Below, in pieces: positions 35,712-45,215 of a stretch of DNA of 64,000 bases. This DNA is from Persicobacter psychrovividus. GTDB lineage: Bacteria > Bacteroidota > Bacteroidia > Cytophagales > Cyclobacteriaceae. The stretch spans positions 142,277 through 206,276 of the forward strand of contig NZ_AP025297.1 of assembly GCF_036492425.1 (NCBI RefSeq). Reading direction: 5' to 3'. Every line of letters starts with the position of its first letter. Positions within the stretch are counted from its first letter, which is position 1. The position numbers and the translations under genes were made by a program. The notes below the pieces were generated by a model. It made no database searches. It had not been told where the DNA came from and saw only the letters and a program-made list of their open reading frames with translations.

Positions 35712-38378
35712 TTATAATTCACGATTATAGCCCGCTGGATAGCGCTTGGCTTCGGAGTTCTTTATTGATATTAATACTTCTTTATCCGATGAATATTGGT
35801 ACTTGCCATTTTTGTAGTTCAATGCAGCTGAAATATCCGAACCATCCGCAGATTCAATTCGGTAGCCATGATGTGAAAGCATTTTACCTTTCCCTAAATA
35901 GAGATAATCAAAGTTTTCGCCCTTAAAGCTCGAAATAGCAAAGGTGCCTTTGAAATTTGCCTGACCTCCAACGAGGTGTTGCTCATCATTTGTTGAGCTG
36001 ATGATGAATTGCTTCAAACCATTTTTTGAGTCCACTTCCAATGCCGTCAGGCTGGCTTTGTCCTTTTCGATCGCTTCAACATTAGCGATTTGTGCATTAC
36101 CCTTATTGTAAGTTTCAAACACCGATACGAAAGGGTGCTGTTTAGCATTATTCTTTTGTTGCCTAACAATGAGTGTGGGGGTGGTCTGTGGACTACGATT
36201 CACACCCGCCGGCGTGATGGTTCCCAGTAAAGTGGTTGGTGGTGCGTTAACGGTAAAGACCGCACGGTTTTGTTGACCTAACATCCACAGGTCTGTAACC
36301 AAATCCACTGAGGCTGTATCGATTGTCCATCGGGCAATAAAATCGCTGTTCCAATCCGCCTTCTCAGGATCTTTAAAGTAATCATATGCCTTATTGTACT
36401 GATCACCCAGCGCAAAACCTTTCCGTTTCGATAATGGCTTTTGTTCGGTGTTGAATACCTCTAATTTATTGCCGAGGTTATGATATAGATAATCATTGTC
36501 GTTAAGATCAGATCTAAAAATATCAACATAATAACCTGAGGACTCAGAAGTACGAACCATCGCTACCAATCGACGTTTTTCATCTGCGGAAATATCTGCG
36601 AATGAACAATTTTCAGAAGTAACGGTCGTATTGTAAAACCCATTATCACCAACGGCAGGATCAATTCCATTAACAGAAATCTCACCATGAGTATAGCCCG
36701 GTAGAATTGTATTGGAGCCAGTGGCGCCACTAAAGTAGCCGAAGTCTTTTGACCAATAAGATTCATATGCAGAAGCTTTTGGAGAAACCGCCCAACCCTT
36801 GGCGTAGATTTGCATGGCAAGACCATTCTTTGATAAATGTGATCCGTGATCTCCTCCGTAGAGGGTAAACATCATGGCGTTGTCAATATCATTACCATTT
36901 TTCTGAATAATATGACGATGGCGCTTGGAGAAAGCAGTGCGCTTATAGGGCAATTCAGCATCCAAATTTGCTAACGGCTCATACAAACAGATGCCCTTCC
37001 AGTTGGTACTGTTTCGATCATATTGCCCCAGTTCAATTCCTTTCTTGATGATCGAGGCCAGCTCATTGGCCTCCTTAGCCTTGCCTTCTTTTGTAAAATA
37101 AGTAAGGACGTCCTCAAAGACCTCATAACTAAAAGGACCGCCTCTCATATCCCCAAAGACAACCAAATTACCACGAGCATCCAACCAGTTAAGGTTCGCC
37201 AAAACTGCTTTCAAAATCATGGGGTTATCGTCCATGGTATTGATCCCGTTGGTATACAATTTCATCCCCATATCAAATACCGTAGGGATCATCCCAGAAG
37301 CATAGCCAGGAGATTCTGGCCACAAGCCTGTTTCTTTGTCCCAGATTTTCATGATATCTGGCAGCGCCTCATGATATTCGGTCGTGTGTTCGGTATAGTA
37401 TGGAATGTAGTATTCTTTTCCTTTGCCGTCAGGGTAAAAGTCATTGGACTCCAGTACCAACATACTGTTCAGGATATTCTTGAATCCATTCACATTCCAA
37501 TTACCCAATTTTCCACCACGAATCAACCCTAAGTCTATGTATCTTTTGAATACAACCCCAGAGGCTTCAACAACGGATTTATTTAATTTTTTAAGATGTG
37601 GATGCGGATGCGCTTGTAGGAAGTCATATAGAAAATCATAAATAACTGCTGCGCTTACCTGGGTATTATCATGTATTTGCTCTACATCATAATATCCAAG
37701 TATGCCTCCCGGCTCATAACCACCTGGGCCTTTGGTCGATTTATTCGGGTCCAACATTGGCTCCATATAATAGGTGCCGAGCATCCATGTCCAATAAATA
37801 TCAGCGGCAAAGGTAGCATACTTTTCTTCTTGAGTAACCCAATATAAAAAGGCTGACTTTTCTGCCAATTCCAGAATTTCCAAATTGTTGTAACGGATCA
37901 TATGTCCCGTTTCCTTATATGGAATCAGCTTCACCTCTGCATTTTTTCCTGAGCGGTCAATGCCCAACATATCCCCCGTTTCATTATAAGGAGTGCGCGA
38001 TTCCAGTGGGACATTTTTATAATTATTCCAACGACGCATTCCCGGGAACCGAACCGTAGGCACTGGAGCATTCCCCTCTCCATAGTCCCAATCCTGATGT
38101 TTATTCAGATAACATTGAGTATAACGTTCTCCTTGCTTCCAATACATGGACAAGCGGGAAGTAATCCAGTTGGGGTCTTTGATATGCCGGTCTACATAGG
38201 GCAAAATTTCATTCTGAATATTCTGATAGGACTTTTTTGCCCATGGTTGCTGCTCTATCTTTTCAACCACCGACTCATGGTCTGCATCCTTAACATATAT
38301 ACTCGGGTGCATTTTATCAGTAGGCTGACAAGCCATTGAGAAAAAGATCGACAATACAAAAAGTATATAATTTTTCAT
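35712..38378 (-). CDS. Heparinase II/III-superfamily polysaccharide lyase, lipoprotein, 888 aa
   Basis: A lipoprotein signal ends at FFSMACQP (lipidated Cys17). The alpha-toroid covers about 25-490 and the beta-sandwich about 510-880. Candidate active-site segments: GNWNVNGFKN (292-301), WPESPGY (353-359), and GGDHGSHLSKNGLAMQIYAKG with His residues at the start of the sandwich. It is a diverged paralog of the 916-residue protein at 29450; the HMH of that protein is replaced by HGSH here, and N-A-I/M-x-Y-(A/G)-KG is kept. The membrane anchor suggests it acts on imported fragments. It is first in a run with GH29 11 bases downstream. Family within the superfamily not assigned. Confidence 0.8.
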   Translation of the reverse strand: MKNYILFVLSIFFSMACQPTDKMHPSIYVKDADHESVVEKIEQQPWAKKSYQNIQNEILPYVDRHIKDPNWITSRLSMYWKQGERYTQCYLNKHQDWDYGEGNAPVPTVRFPGMRRWNNYKNVPLESRTPYNETGDMLGIDRSGKNAEVKLIPYKETGHMIRYNNLEILELAEKSAFLYWVTQEEKYATFAADIYWTWMLGTYYMEPMLDPNKSTKGPGGYEPGGILGYYDVEQIHDNTQVSAAVIYDFLYDFLQAHPHPHLKKLNKSVVEASGVVFKRYIDLGLIRGGKLGNWNVNGFKNILNSMLVLESNDFYPDGKGKEYYIPYYTEHTTEYHEALPDIMKIWDKETGLWPESPGYASGMIPTVFDMGMKLYTNGINTMDDNPMILKAVLANLNWLDARGNLVVFGDMRGGPFSYEVFEDVLTYFTKEGKAKEANELASIIKKGIELGQYDRNSTNWKGICLYEPLANLDAELPYKRTAFSKRHRHIIQKNGNDIDNAMMFTLYGGDHGSHLSKNGLAMQIYAKGWAVSPKASAYESYWSKDFGYFSGATGSNTILPGYTHGEISVNGIDPAVGDNGFYNTTVTSENCSFADISADEKRRLVAMVRTSESSGYYVDIFRSDLNDNDYLYHNLGNKLEVFNTEQKPLSKRKGFALGDQYNKAYDYFKDPEKADWNSDFIARWTIDTASVDLVTDLWMLGQQNRAVFTVNAPPTTLLGTITPAGVNRSPQTTPTLIVRQQKNNAKQHPFVSVFETYNKGNAQIANVEAIEKDKASLTALEVDSKNGLKQFIISSTNDEQHLVGGQANFKGTFAISSFKGENFDYLYLGKGKMLSHHGYRIESADGSDISAALNYKNGKYQYSSDKEVLISIKNSEAKRYPAGYNREL

Positions 38379-38473
38379 AAATTATGAATTTTTACTCCTA
38401 CAAAAAAATACCATTCACTTAGCGTATATTGTATAAAAAAGTAACAATAAGTTTGCTATTCATTACACTTTAT

Positions 38474-38516
38474 CAATAAGTGGTGCTCAAGCCAAATAGC
38501 CTAAACACCACTATTG
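38474..38516. repeat. Stem-loop between the GH39 and 888-aa lyase genes
   Basis: CAATA(A)GTGGTG (38474-38485) pairs with CACCACTATTG (38506-38516), 11 bp with one bulged A and a 20-base loop. No U tract follows on the - strand, so it is a weak terminator but a possible transcript-end or processing hairpin about 30 bases after the GH39 stop. Confidence 0.5.
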
Positions 38517-38545
38517 GTAGGCAAGTTGAGTTTAAAGTGCTATTT

Positions 38546-40183
38546 TCAATTGATTTGCTCAATCATTACCAAACTCCACGGACTCAATTCTTGATCAATT
38601 TTCAAAACACCATCATCCTCAACAGTGATTAGTGTCGTGTCCAATGATTCAGCAAATTGCTTCATCGTTTTTATTTGTTCACGGGTTGGTGGTTCGGGTT
38701 TACCGATCTTCTCCCAGTAATCATAGATATTACCGTGATCCTTGTCCAAAACTTCCACTCGGAACATTGTTCCAGGCTTCAGGTCTGTCAGGCTAAAATT
38801 AAGTTGCTTGCTATCTCCTTCAGCAATTCTTTTGTAAGTATTTATACTTGATGGAACCGCATTTAAATTACCATCAGGATAATTGTATGCAAGAGCGACT
38901 ACTTTGCCATTACCTGATTTTTTACTGACAAATAGGCGATCATTTGCAAATAACTTCTCATCTCCAAGGCGATGAAGCATACGGTAGGCATGATAACTTG
39001 GCTTAACCAAACCTTGATAGTTAATCATTCCGAAGCCACCATGGAAAATGCTTGAAGCACCGCCCTTCTCTTCAAAAATATCGGTAAAGGTCCAAAATGC
39101 AAGTGAATTGGTCAGGCCGATACAATCGAGGTTTGTTTTGACAATATAAGCTGCCGGTGGCAACCAATCGTGCATTCTGTCTCTCGAACTCGGGCTCGTA
39201 TTCCACTCCGTCAGATGAATCTCCGCATCTGGATATGCACTTTTTTTGATCACCTTATTCAACCATTCAATATCCATTTTTGTAGAGGCTGCAAATCGGG
39301 TCAGTCCACGCCCTTTACCTGTTTCGGGGTTAAAGGCATAATCCGTCGGATAAGGATGTGTCGTTACAAAATCGACAGGCAACTTCTCCTCCTCGCAATA
39401 TTTCAGAAAATCTTCAATCCATACCCCATGCCATTTAAGCGTATTGATGTCTTTGACTTTAAACACTTCCATGGACACTTCATTGTCAATAATTTCCCCA
39501 TCAAAACGGGTATCTGGAACGAAATTACTTGTTGAAGGGCCTCCAACTTTCAAACGCTTATCCACTGATTTTACGGCAATAGCAGATTGTTTATAAAGCT
39601 CGAAAAATTGAGATTTTGTACCATGCCAAAAATGTGGATACAGGTTAGGCTCATTCCAAACCTCAAAATACCAGCTCAATACTTCATCAATCCCATAACG
39701 ATCCACGACATGCTGCGTGAACGCCTGAATCAGGTCATGCCATTGTTGGGCATATTCAGGGCCAGGGGTAACGTTGGCTTTCCACCAAAACACTGTTTTG
39801 GAATCTTCGGCGGCGAACTGCTTTGGAAAAAATGCCAGCTCTACAAAAGGGCGTACATTCAAGTCCAATAGCCGATCAAAAACATCGTCAATATATTGCC
39901 AGTTGTAAACCAGCTTTCCGTTCTCTTCAAGCACCGGAAACATATCCTCGTGGAAGAGGCCGTGGAATCGAACATATTCAAAGCCACATTCCTGATGCAC
40001 TTTGTCCATCTGTTCCAGCCACCCCGCTCGCAGGGCTTCATTTGCTCGACCAGCACCAACAACACGGCTCCAAAAGTGATCAAACATCTCACCTTCGGCC
40101 TGTGTATTGACTTTTACCTTTTGGGCTTGTGCGTCTAATAACGAACAACACAAAAGCGTTAAAACTATAATAAACTTCTTCAT
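38546..40183 (-). CDS. GH39 beta-xylosidase-like glycosidase
   Basis: 545 residues with a signal peptide to AQAQ (residue 21). The clan GH-A barrel shows EYVRFHGLFHEDM, WYFEVWNEPNLYPHF with acid/base Glu178, VTTHPYPTDY, and IHLTEWNTSPSSRD with nucleophile Glu326. GH39 enzymes are retaining beta-xylosidases or alpha-L-iduronidases; members also occur in marine ulvan loci. No sorting domain, so the enzyme is periplasmic. The gene starts 2 bases after the GH30 gene ends, so the two are clearly co-transcribed. In this locus, removal of xylose or a related residue from sulfated oligosaccharides is plausible; the uronidase alternative cannot be excluded. Confidence 0.9.
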   Translation of the reverse strand: MKKFIIVLTLLCCSLLDAQAQKVKVNTQAEGEMFDHFWSRVVGAGRANEALRAGWLEQMDKVHQECGFEYVRFHGLFHEDMFPVLEENGKLVYNWQYIDDVFDRLLDLNVRPFVELAFFPKQFAAEDSKTVFWWKANVTPGPEYAQQWHDLIQAFTQHVVDRYGIDEVLSWYFEVWNEPNLYPHFWHGTKSQFFELYKQSAIAVKSVDKRLKVGGPSTSNFVPDTRFDGEIIDNEVSMEVFKVKDINTLKWHGVWIEDFLKYCEEEKLPVDFVTTHPYPTDYAFNPETGKGRGLTRFAASTKMDIEWLNKVIKKSAYPDAEIHLTEWNTSPSSRDRMHDWLPPAAYIVKTNLDCIGLTNSLAFWTFTDIFEEKGGASSIFHGGFGMINYQGLVKPSYHAYRMLHRLGDEKLFANDRLFVSKKSGNGKVVALAYNYPDGNLNAVPSSINTYKRIAEGDSKQLNFSLTDLKPGTMFRVEVLDKDHGNIYDYWEKIGKPEPPTREQIKTMKQFAESLDTTLITVEDDGVLKIDQELSPWSLVMIEQIN

Positions 40184-40185
40184 GA

Positions 40186-41643
40186 TCAGCTTTTCATTTT
40201 TTCATCCTGCAATGTGAAAATCACTGAACTGATCGATTTACCTTGCGCTTTGAAGGTCGCTGATGTTCCTGAAACATTCACTGCAATCGACTTTTCTGCT
40301 TCTTCGGGGTTGTAAACCATTAACATGACTCTTCCATCATTCAATTCAAAAGCGATGTGGTTATCTCCTTTTGAAGAAGCCAAGTAATGTGCACCAGGCT
40401 GAACAAAATGTGACAAATGCTTGAACAGGTAATATTCATCATTATAAATAACTTGCTGCTTATCACGGTCAATCACAACCATTGAGTTCTGAGGCCAGCC
40501 CCAGGCACTGTTGCCTTCTTCATCCAAAATCATGTTCCAGTACATATAAGAACCGGTCATATTTTGGAAGTAGTGCACCATCATTTTCCATGAGGCTTCA
40601 ACTGACGTCCAGTCATTCTCATGCTCACCGCACATATTTTCGGTTTGCATAAATTTCATGCCCTTATACTCCTCTTTGATTTTTGGCAAAGCTTTCGACC
40701 CACTCCACTGGAAGCCCACACCACTGATATACTTGGCATCAGACTCTTTATTCAAGATAGTGCGCACATAATCAGGGTTACTGTTGTTGATCGTTCCCAG
40801 CCAGATCTCAGTATCCAGACCATCTACTTCAAACTGTGGACCTAAATATTTACCAATGAAATAGGACATATCTTCGGCTCTCCAGGTACAAGCAGGCCAG
40901 TTTGGCGCCCATTTGATCTCATTTTGCGGCATGATCGCCCACAATGGAACACCCTCTTCAGCATACGCTTGAACAAACTTAGAAAAATACAACGCATAAG
41001 CCTGTAGGTAACGCTCCTGCATTTTGAAAGCAGTGGCATTACTCATGATCTCGGCTCCTTCCGGCATTCTATTGCCATTTGGGCGGCCTTCCACATCACC
41101 ACGGCGCAAGGAATAATGATTATTGACCTTCATCCAAGCCGGTGGGCTCCAAGGGGAAGCCCACAACTTCAAATCTGGGCGTACCTTCAATGCCTCTTTG
41201 ATATAGGGAATGAGAATATATTTATCACGAACAATATTGAAATCGCGCATCTCGAAATCCTCAGGAACTTCAGCATGCGAATAATAACTCAAGGAATAAT
41301 CACTCGAACCTACGGGCAAGCGACACATCGAAAAATTACAGCCTTCTTCAGAAAACAGGGCTTCAAAAACTTCTTTTTGCTGATCAGCAGGAAGGCTCGC
41401 TACGGCTGTCCATCCCAATTCATTAAAGGAGCCTCCAATGCCATCAATGACCTGCTTTTTCTGTTCTGGGAAAATGGTAATATCTGCCTTAGCTGCATTA
41501 GCCTCAATTTTCACTTCTTTTTTCTTCAGTGTTACCCACTTTTGTGAGGTGGAAGAAGTGATCACCTGAACCTTTTGCGCAAATGAAAAATGCCCATTTG
41601 AGCTGAAAAAAATGACCAATATTATTGATAATAACTTTTTCAT
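40186..41643 (-). CDS. GH30 glycosidase
   Basis: 485 residues with a signal peptide to FAQ (residue 23). GH30 features: QVIDGIGGSFNELGWTA (64-80), ASPWSPPAWMK (162-172), AIMPQNEIKWAPNW with acid/base Glu242, and MKFMQTENMCGEHENDW with nucleophile Glu335. The barrel is followed by the usual beta-sandwich. GH30 covers beta-glucosidases, beta-xylosidases, beta-1,6-glucanases, beta-fucosidases and glucuronoxylanases; the subfamily is not readable here. It is periplasmic, with no sorting domain. Two bases separate it from the GH39 gene and 36 from the upstream beta-helix gene, so these three form one unit downstream of the AraC gene. Confidence 0.93.
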   Translation of the reverse strand: MKKLLSIILVIFFSSNGHFSFAQKVQVITSSTSQKWVTLKKKEVKIEANAAKADITIFPEQKKQVIDGIGGSFNELGWTAVASLPADQQKEVFEALFSEEGCNFSMCRLPVGSSDYSLSYYSHAEVPEDFEMRDFNIVRDKYILIPYIKEALKVRPDLKLWASPWSPPAWMKVNNHYSLRRGDVEGRPNGNRMPEGAEIMSNATAFKMQERYLQAYALYFSKFVQAYAEEGVPLWAIMPQNEIKWAPNWPACTWRAEDMSYFIGKYLGPQFEVDGLDTEIWLGTINNSNPDYVRTILNKESDAKYISGVGFQWSGSKALPKIKEEYKGMKFMQTENMCGEHENDWTSVEASWKMMVHYFQNMTGSYMYWNMILDEEGNSAWGWPQNSMVVIDRDKQQVIYNDEYYLFKHLSHFVQPGAHYLASSKGDNHIAFELNDGRVMLMVYNPEEAEKSIAVNVSGTSATFKAQGKSISSVIFTLQDEKMKS

Positions 41644-41679
41644 ATATAATAGATTAGTATTTAGTTTAAAAAATATATT

Positions 41680-44040
41680 CTACCTCAGGCTAATCGTATG
41701 ATTTTCAACCTGTTGATTACGCATGATTTTAACCTTAATTTGCTGTTGTCCTTGGTGTTCTTTCAATAGGGAGAAGAAGTTCTTGAGGTCAGCCACCTTG
41801 GTATCTTCGGCTTCAAGGATAACATCTCGATTTTTGATTCCCGACTTCGTTAATGGACTGTGCGCACCAATTTTCAACACAATGACTCCCTCGTCGGAAT
41901 TCAACCCATAAGCCGATTGTTCTTCTGGAGAATCAACACTTTTGATCGTTGCTCTCAGCCATTCTACCGCACGACTGTCATTTGCCTTTCCGGCAAGCTT
42001 TTTCGGCTGAGGAACCTCAGGGGTTTTTGCGATCGCTTTTAGGCTGGGCTTCTGCACACCAAAAGCATCCATATCAAAATTCACAAAACCGATTGATAGT
42101 GCCTTCGAGCCTTGTCTGACATTATAATCCATCTTTGAGGGATCAATAAAATCTGGGTTACCATAGGCGCTATGTGCATCTATTCCATAGACTTGCGATT
42201 TCATTAAGGACTCTTCAAAAGGGAAAAAATTGTAATCCATTTCATCCCCCCAGCCGGCCATGCCGACATCTTTGTAACTGTCCTGTACTATATTTCTTCT
42301 GAAAATGTCGCGGCTATGCTCAAACCAAACATGAGGATGCAAAGAGTTATTAATGATCACATTATTTTCAACTACCCGACGAAAACCTTCTCTGAGCTTC
42401 AAGCCACCATTCAAACATAAATTATTGTAAATATGGTAGTTGCTCGACCCGTCATCCAGATCAATATCCCAACCATGATCGCAACGGAAACGGTTATTTC
42501 GAATAACTGTCGTATTGACCGCATCCCAATAGGGCATTAATGGCTGTGCTTTAACCAGTTCATTCATTTTTCCCCGATTTGGATGCCAAAAACGATCACG
42601 CCCCCAAGAGTTAAATGATCCATGATCGCCTGTTTCAAGTACCGTATCAAAAACATCATTGTATTCAAGAACATGGCCTCCCCAGGTACCATCACCAACG
42701 TTAATCCCCGCTCGCGGCACCTGATAAATACTATTGTGGCGAACAGTGATGTTCATTGCCATGGCAATTTGAACTCCTGCGGTTTGTTTTTCAAGGCGAC
42801 CAATTCGATAGATCAAATTATCGTCCACCACGCAATCAGAAGGGTAATCTTCCGATTTTGGACCCCATGTATGATCCATTTCATCAAGTGTTTCAAACTC
42901 TCTGTAAGTAAATGATGGTGAGCGCACGGCTTTAGATTCCCCAACAAAAGAAACCGCACTCGCCCCACAATCATGGATATGGTTTCCGGTGATTTTATGG
43001 TTTCTGTTATAGCCACTAATGAAAATTACATTACCACCTAAATCCGTAAATTCACAATCACTAATCTGACAATTTTCCGCCTGACTCAAGAACAATGCTC
43101 CTCCCCGATAAATAGACCAGTCACTTCTCAGGAGTTGCTCGTAAGGCTCAAAAATAGTGCGTTTTGTAAACTGAAATTTAATGCCCTTAACCGTTATGTC
43201 TTTTGCTTTTTTGGCTTCAGTCCCGCGAATACTGATCAGGTTTTTTAACACAACACCTTCACATGCTGCATTCTTCAAATCCAGGTCAGCAGCAGGCATA
43301 TAGTAGATCTTTTCTTTTTGCTGATCAACAAACCATTCTCCAGCCGCATCGAGTTCTTCAAACACATTTTCAACAAATCGGATCTCTTTATGGGGTCGTG
43401 AAGGTCGGTTATTTTGTTTCCCTCCTTCAAGAATAGCCTCTCCATTGTCATCTACTCCAGTGATACGGTAATGAAATCCACCCCATTTCCCACCATGCAT
43501 TGCATGAAAAATCGCACCTTCCGGATGTTTCCAGGTAGCGATTCGCTCAGGTGAAATAGCATCCTCGGCAGTCCCATTCCAATATTTAGCATCCTCGGAA
43601 TAATTGGGATACCTTGCCAAAGTTTGCAGCTTGCCATTGATAATCAGCTGGTCAAATTTCGGCAAACCTTTTACCGATGCGACATAGCGTCCCTGCTTTT
43701 CTTTTTTCCATTTTAAAGGCAAAGGCTTCGCCCCAGAGATACTCACCTGCTCTCCTTTGACCGCTTGAATTGATAGGCCGTTAAGCTGACTATTCAACAA
43801 AATGGGACGATCTAAATTATATTGCCCTTGACCGACAAAAATCTTCAAGTCAAGTTCAGGATCTTGTTTTCGCAACGAATAGGCTTTTTCAACTGCCTCG
43901 TTAACAGAAGAATATTGATACGAATACATGGCATCTATTTCCTTATTTAGGTTAGCGCCAACATATATATTCACAGATTGAGCACTAATATAAGTTGAAC
44001 AACCCAACGTGAAAAGTAAAATAATCAGTAACCTGAACAT
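41680..44040 (-). CDS. Right-handed beta-helix glycosidase-like protein (GH141/GH120-like) with C-terminal PDZ domain
   Basis: The ATG at 44040 gives MFRLLIILLFTLGCSTYISA, a good signal sequence; the upstream ATG at 44079 adds 13 residues before it. The 786-residue protein opens with a GH141/GH120-like start (NIYVGANL, QYNLDRPILL, LIINGKLQTLARYPNY), a jelly-roll insertion, then beta-helix coils (about 270-610: ITVKGIKFQFTK, NCQISDCEFTDLGGNVIFIS, HKITGNHIHDCGASAV, NITVRHNSIYQVPRAGINVG, NYHIYNNLCLNGGL). Characterised GH141 members include an alpha-L-fucosidase. The last ~90 residues (GVIVLKIGAHSPLTKSGIKN ... QQQIKVKIMRNQ) form a PDZ domain, unusual on such an enzyme. Head of the unit beta-helix, GH30, GH39. 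Family placement is by overall pattern only. Confidence 0.7.
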   Translation of the reverse strand: MFRLLIILLFTLGCSTYISAQSVNIYVGANLNKEIDAMYSYQYSSVNEAVEKAYSLRKQDPELDLKIFVGQGQYNLDRPILLNSQLNGLSIQAVKGEQVSISGAKPLPLKWKKEKQGRYVASVKGLPKFDQLIINGKLQTLARYPNYSEDAKYWNGTAEDAISPERIATWKHPEGAIFHAMHGGKWGGFHYRITGVDDNGEAILEGGKQNNRPSRPHKEIRFVENVFEELDAAGEWFVDQQKEKIYYMPAADLDLKNAACEGVVLKNLISIRGTEAKKAKDITVKGIKFQFTKRTIFEPYEQLLRSDWSIYRGGALFLSQAENCQISDCEFTDLGGNVIFISGYNRNHKITGNHIHDCGASAVSFVGESKAVRSPSFTYREFETLDEMDHTWGPKSEDYPSDCVVDDNLIYRIGRLEKQTAGVQIAMAMNITVRHNSIYQVPRAGINVGDGTWGGHVLEYNDVFDTVLETGDHGSFNSWGRDRFWHPNRGKMNELVKAQPLMPYWDAVNTTVIRNNRFRCDHGWDIDLDDGSSNYHIYNNLCLNGGLKLREGFRRVVENNVIINNSLHPHVWFEHSRDIFRRNIVQDSYKDVGMAGWGDEMDYNFFPFEESLMKSQVYGIDAHSAYGNPDFIDPSKMDYNVRQGSKALSIGFVNFDMDAFGVQKPSLKAIAKTPEVPQPKKLAGKANDSRAVEWLRATIKSVDSPEEQSAYGLNSDEGVIVLKIGAHSPLTKSGIKNRDVILEAEDTKVADLKNFFSLLKEHQGQQQIKVKIMRNQQVENHTISLR

Positions 44041-44224
44041 ACCGTAATAAGCTAAAAAATGATTATTAAGGGAGCTCAAGCCTATTTTTTGACTCGGCCC
44101 CTTCTAAAAAATACCTTAAACAAATATGATTATTTTTTTCCCTGCTCAAAATGTTCGTTTTCACCCAATTTATATTCATTTCAAACTTACGGTCACCATC
44201 CATATAGGCTGTCATTCCCATTGT

Positions 44225-44262
44225 AAAAGAAAAGCTCTCCCTGATTTCTCAAGAAGAGCTCC
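44225..44262 (-). terminator. Terminator of the AraC-family regulator gene
   Basis: AGCTCT (44233-44238) pairs with AGAGCT (44255-44260), extended inward by weak pairs. On the - strand it is followed by TTTTCTTTTAC. It lies about 50 bases past the regulator stop codon. Confidence 0.6.
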
Positions 44263-44309
44263 TTATTGTTTGCCATGAAACGACCATCAAGAGGACTTGG
44301 CTCATTCAA

Positions 44310-45215
44310 TTAAACACCGTATTCTTTCCGGTATTTGGCGGGCGATTTACTTGTCAATTGCTTGAAGGACTTTGAAAAGTGATACCGATCGTTAAAGCCT
44401 AAATCAAAAGCAATTTGATCGATCGTTTGCGAACTGTGATGTAATAATATACACGCTTTATCTATTCGTTTTTTCTTGACATACTTCTGGGGGGACATCC
44501 CTATTTCTTCCGTAAATAAACGCGTAAAAGAATTGGTCGCCATTTTTGCTTTTTCAGCTAAAAAGGGGTTCGTCAACTCCTCACTGATGTTGTTGTCGAT
44601 GAAATTCAAAACATCAATCACTCGATGATCCCGAGACTCCAGTTGCCATAATTTATTCGGCAATTTAGTCAGTAAATGGCTAATTAATGACTGAATCGTA
44701 AGGCTTGAGTGCAAACTAAATTTAGTATGCTCGTAATTTAGCAATCGCTTTACTTCCTCAATATTTTTCTTGATTTGAGGAGTGACCTCTAACTCAAAAA
44801 TCCCTTCAGCACAATTATCATAAGGCATTCCAATATTAAAATGAATAAACAAATGCAATATATTTGATTCTTTGGCGCCATTCATGCCGGTGCCTTGCTC
44901 TGTAAACCTTCCTCCTGTCAAAGAAAATCCATTACGTGGAATAGGGTGATCATGTAATCGTGTTGCATAAGATGTATTTGGGGGGATAATAATCACTTTA
45001 TCAGGTGTTAAGCGATATTCTTTTTCATTTTGTATAATTACAGCGCCTTGATGATTATTATAATATACCCTCCAATATGGGAAAGACAACTCTTCAAACT
45101 CCCAATTTTGCAGCCACCAGTATCTACAACAATGAATTTGTAGATCATAATTAGGGAACAACTGCTCGATTTCTGCTGGATCTCCCTTCTTTGGCCTAAC
45201 TTTTTCTAATGCCAT
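44310..45215 (-). CDS. AraC-family transcriptional regulator
   Basis: 301 residues, no signal peptide or membrane segment, so cytosolic. The N-terminal half is a cupin-like ligand-binding region (about 30-150: HQGAVIIQNEKEYRLTPDKV, IIIPPNTSYATRLHDHP). The C-terminal ~100 residues are an AraC/XylS double helix-turn-helix: NPFLAEKAKMATNSFTRLF and TIDQIAFDLGFNDRYHFSK, ending in SKSPAKYRKEYGV. It probably binds a monosaccharide released from the substrate and controls the adjacent beta-helix/GH30/GH39 unit downstream or the T9SS/GH97 unit upstream. The spacer upstream of its start holds short direct repeats (45471-45590) that might be operator half-sites. Confidence 0.9.
   Translation of the reverse strand: MALEKVRPKKGDPAEIEQLFPNYDLQIHCCRYWWLQNWEFEELSFPYWRVYYNNHQGAVIIQNEKEYRLTPDKVIIIPPNTSYATRLHDHPIPRNGFSLTGGRFTEQGTGMNGAKESNILHLFIHFNIGMPYDNCAEGIFELEVTPQIKKNIEEVKRLLNYEHTKFSLHSSLTIQSLISHLLTKLPNKLWQLESRDHRVIDVLNFIDNNISEELTNPFLAEKAKMATNSFTRLFTEEIGMSPQKYVKKKRIDKACILLHHSSQTIDQIAFDLGFNDRYHFSKSFKQLTSKSPAKYRKEYGV

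Noticed and set aside
44041..44079. Upstream ATG (44079) for the beta-helix/PDZ protein
   Set aside because: It would put 13 polar/aromatic residues before the clear signal sequence starting at 44040.
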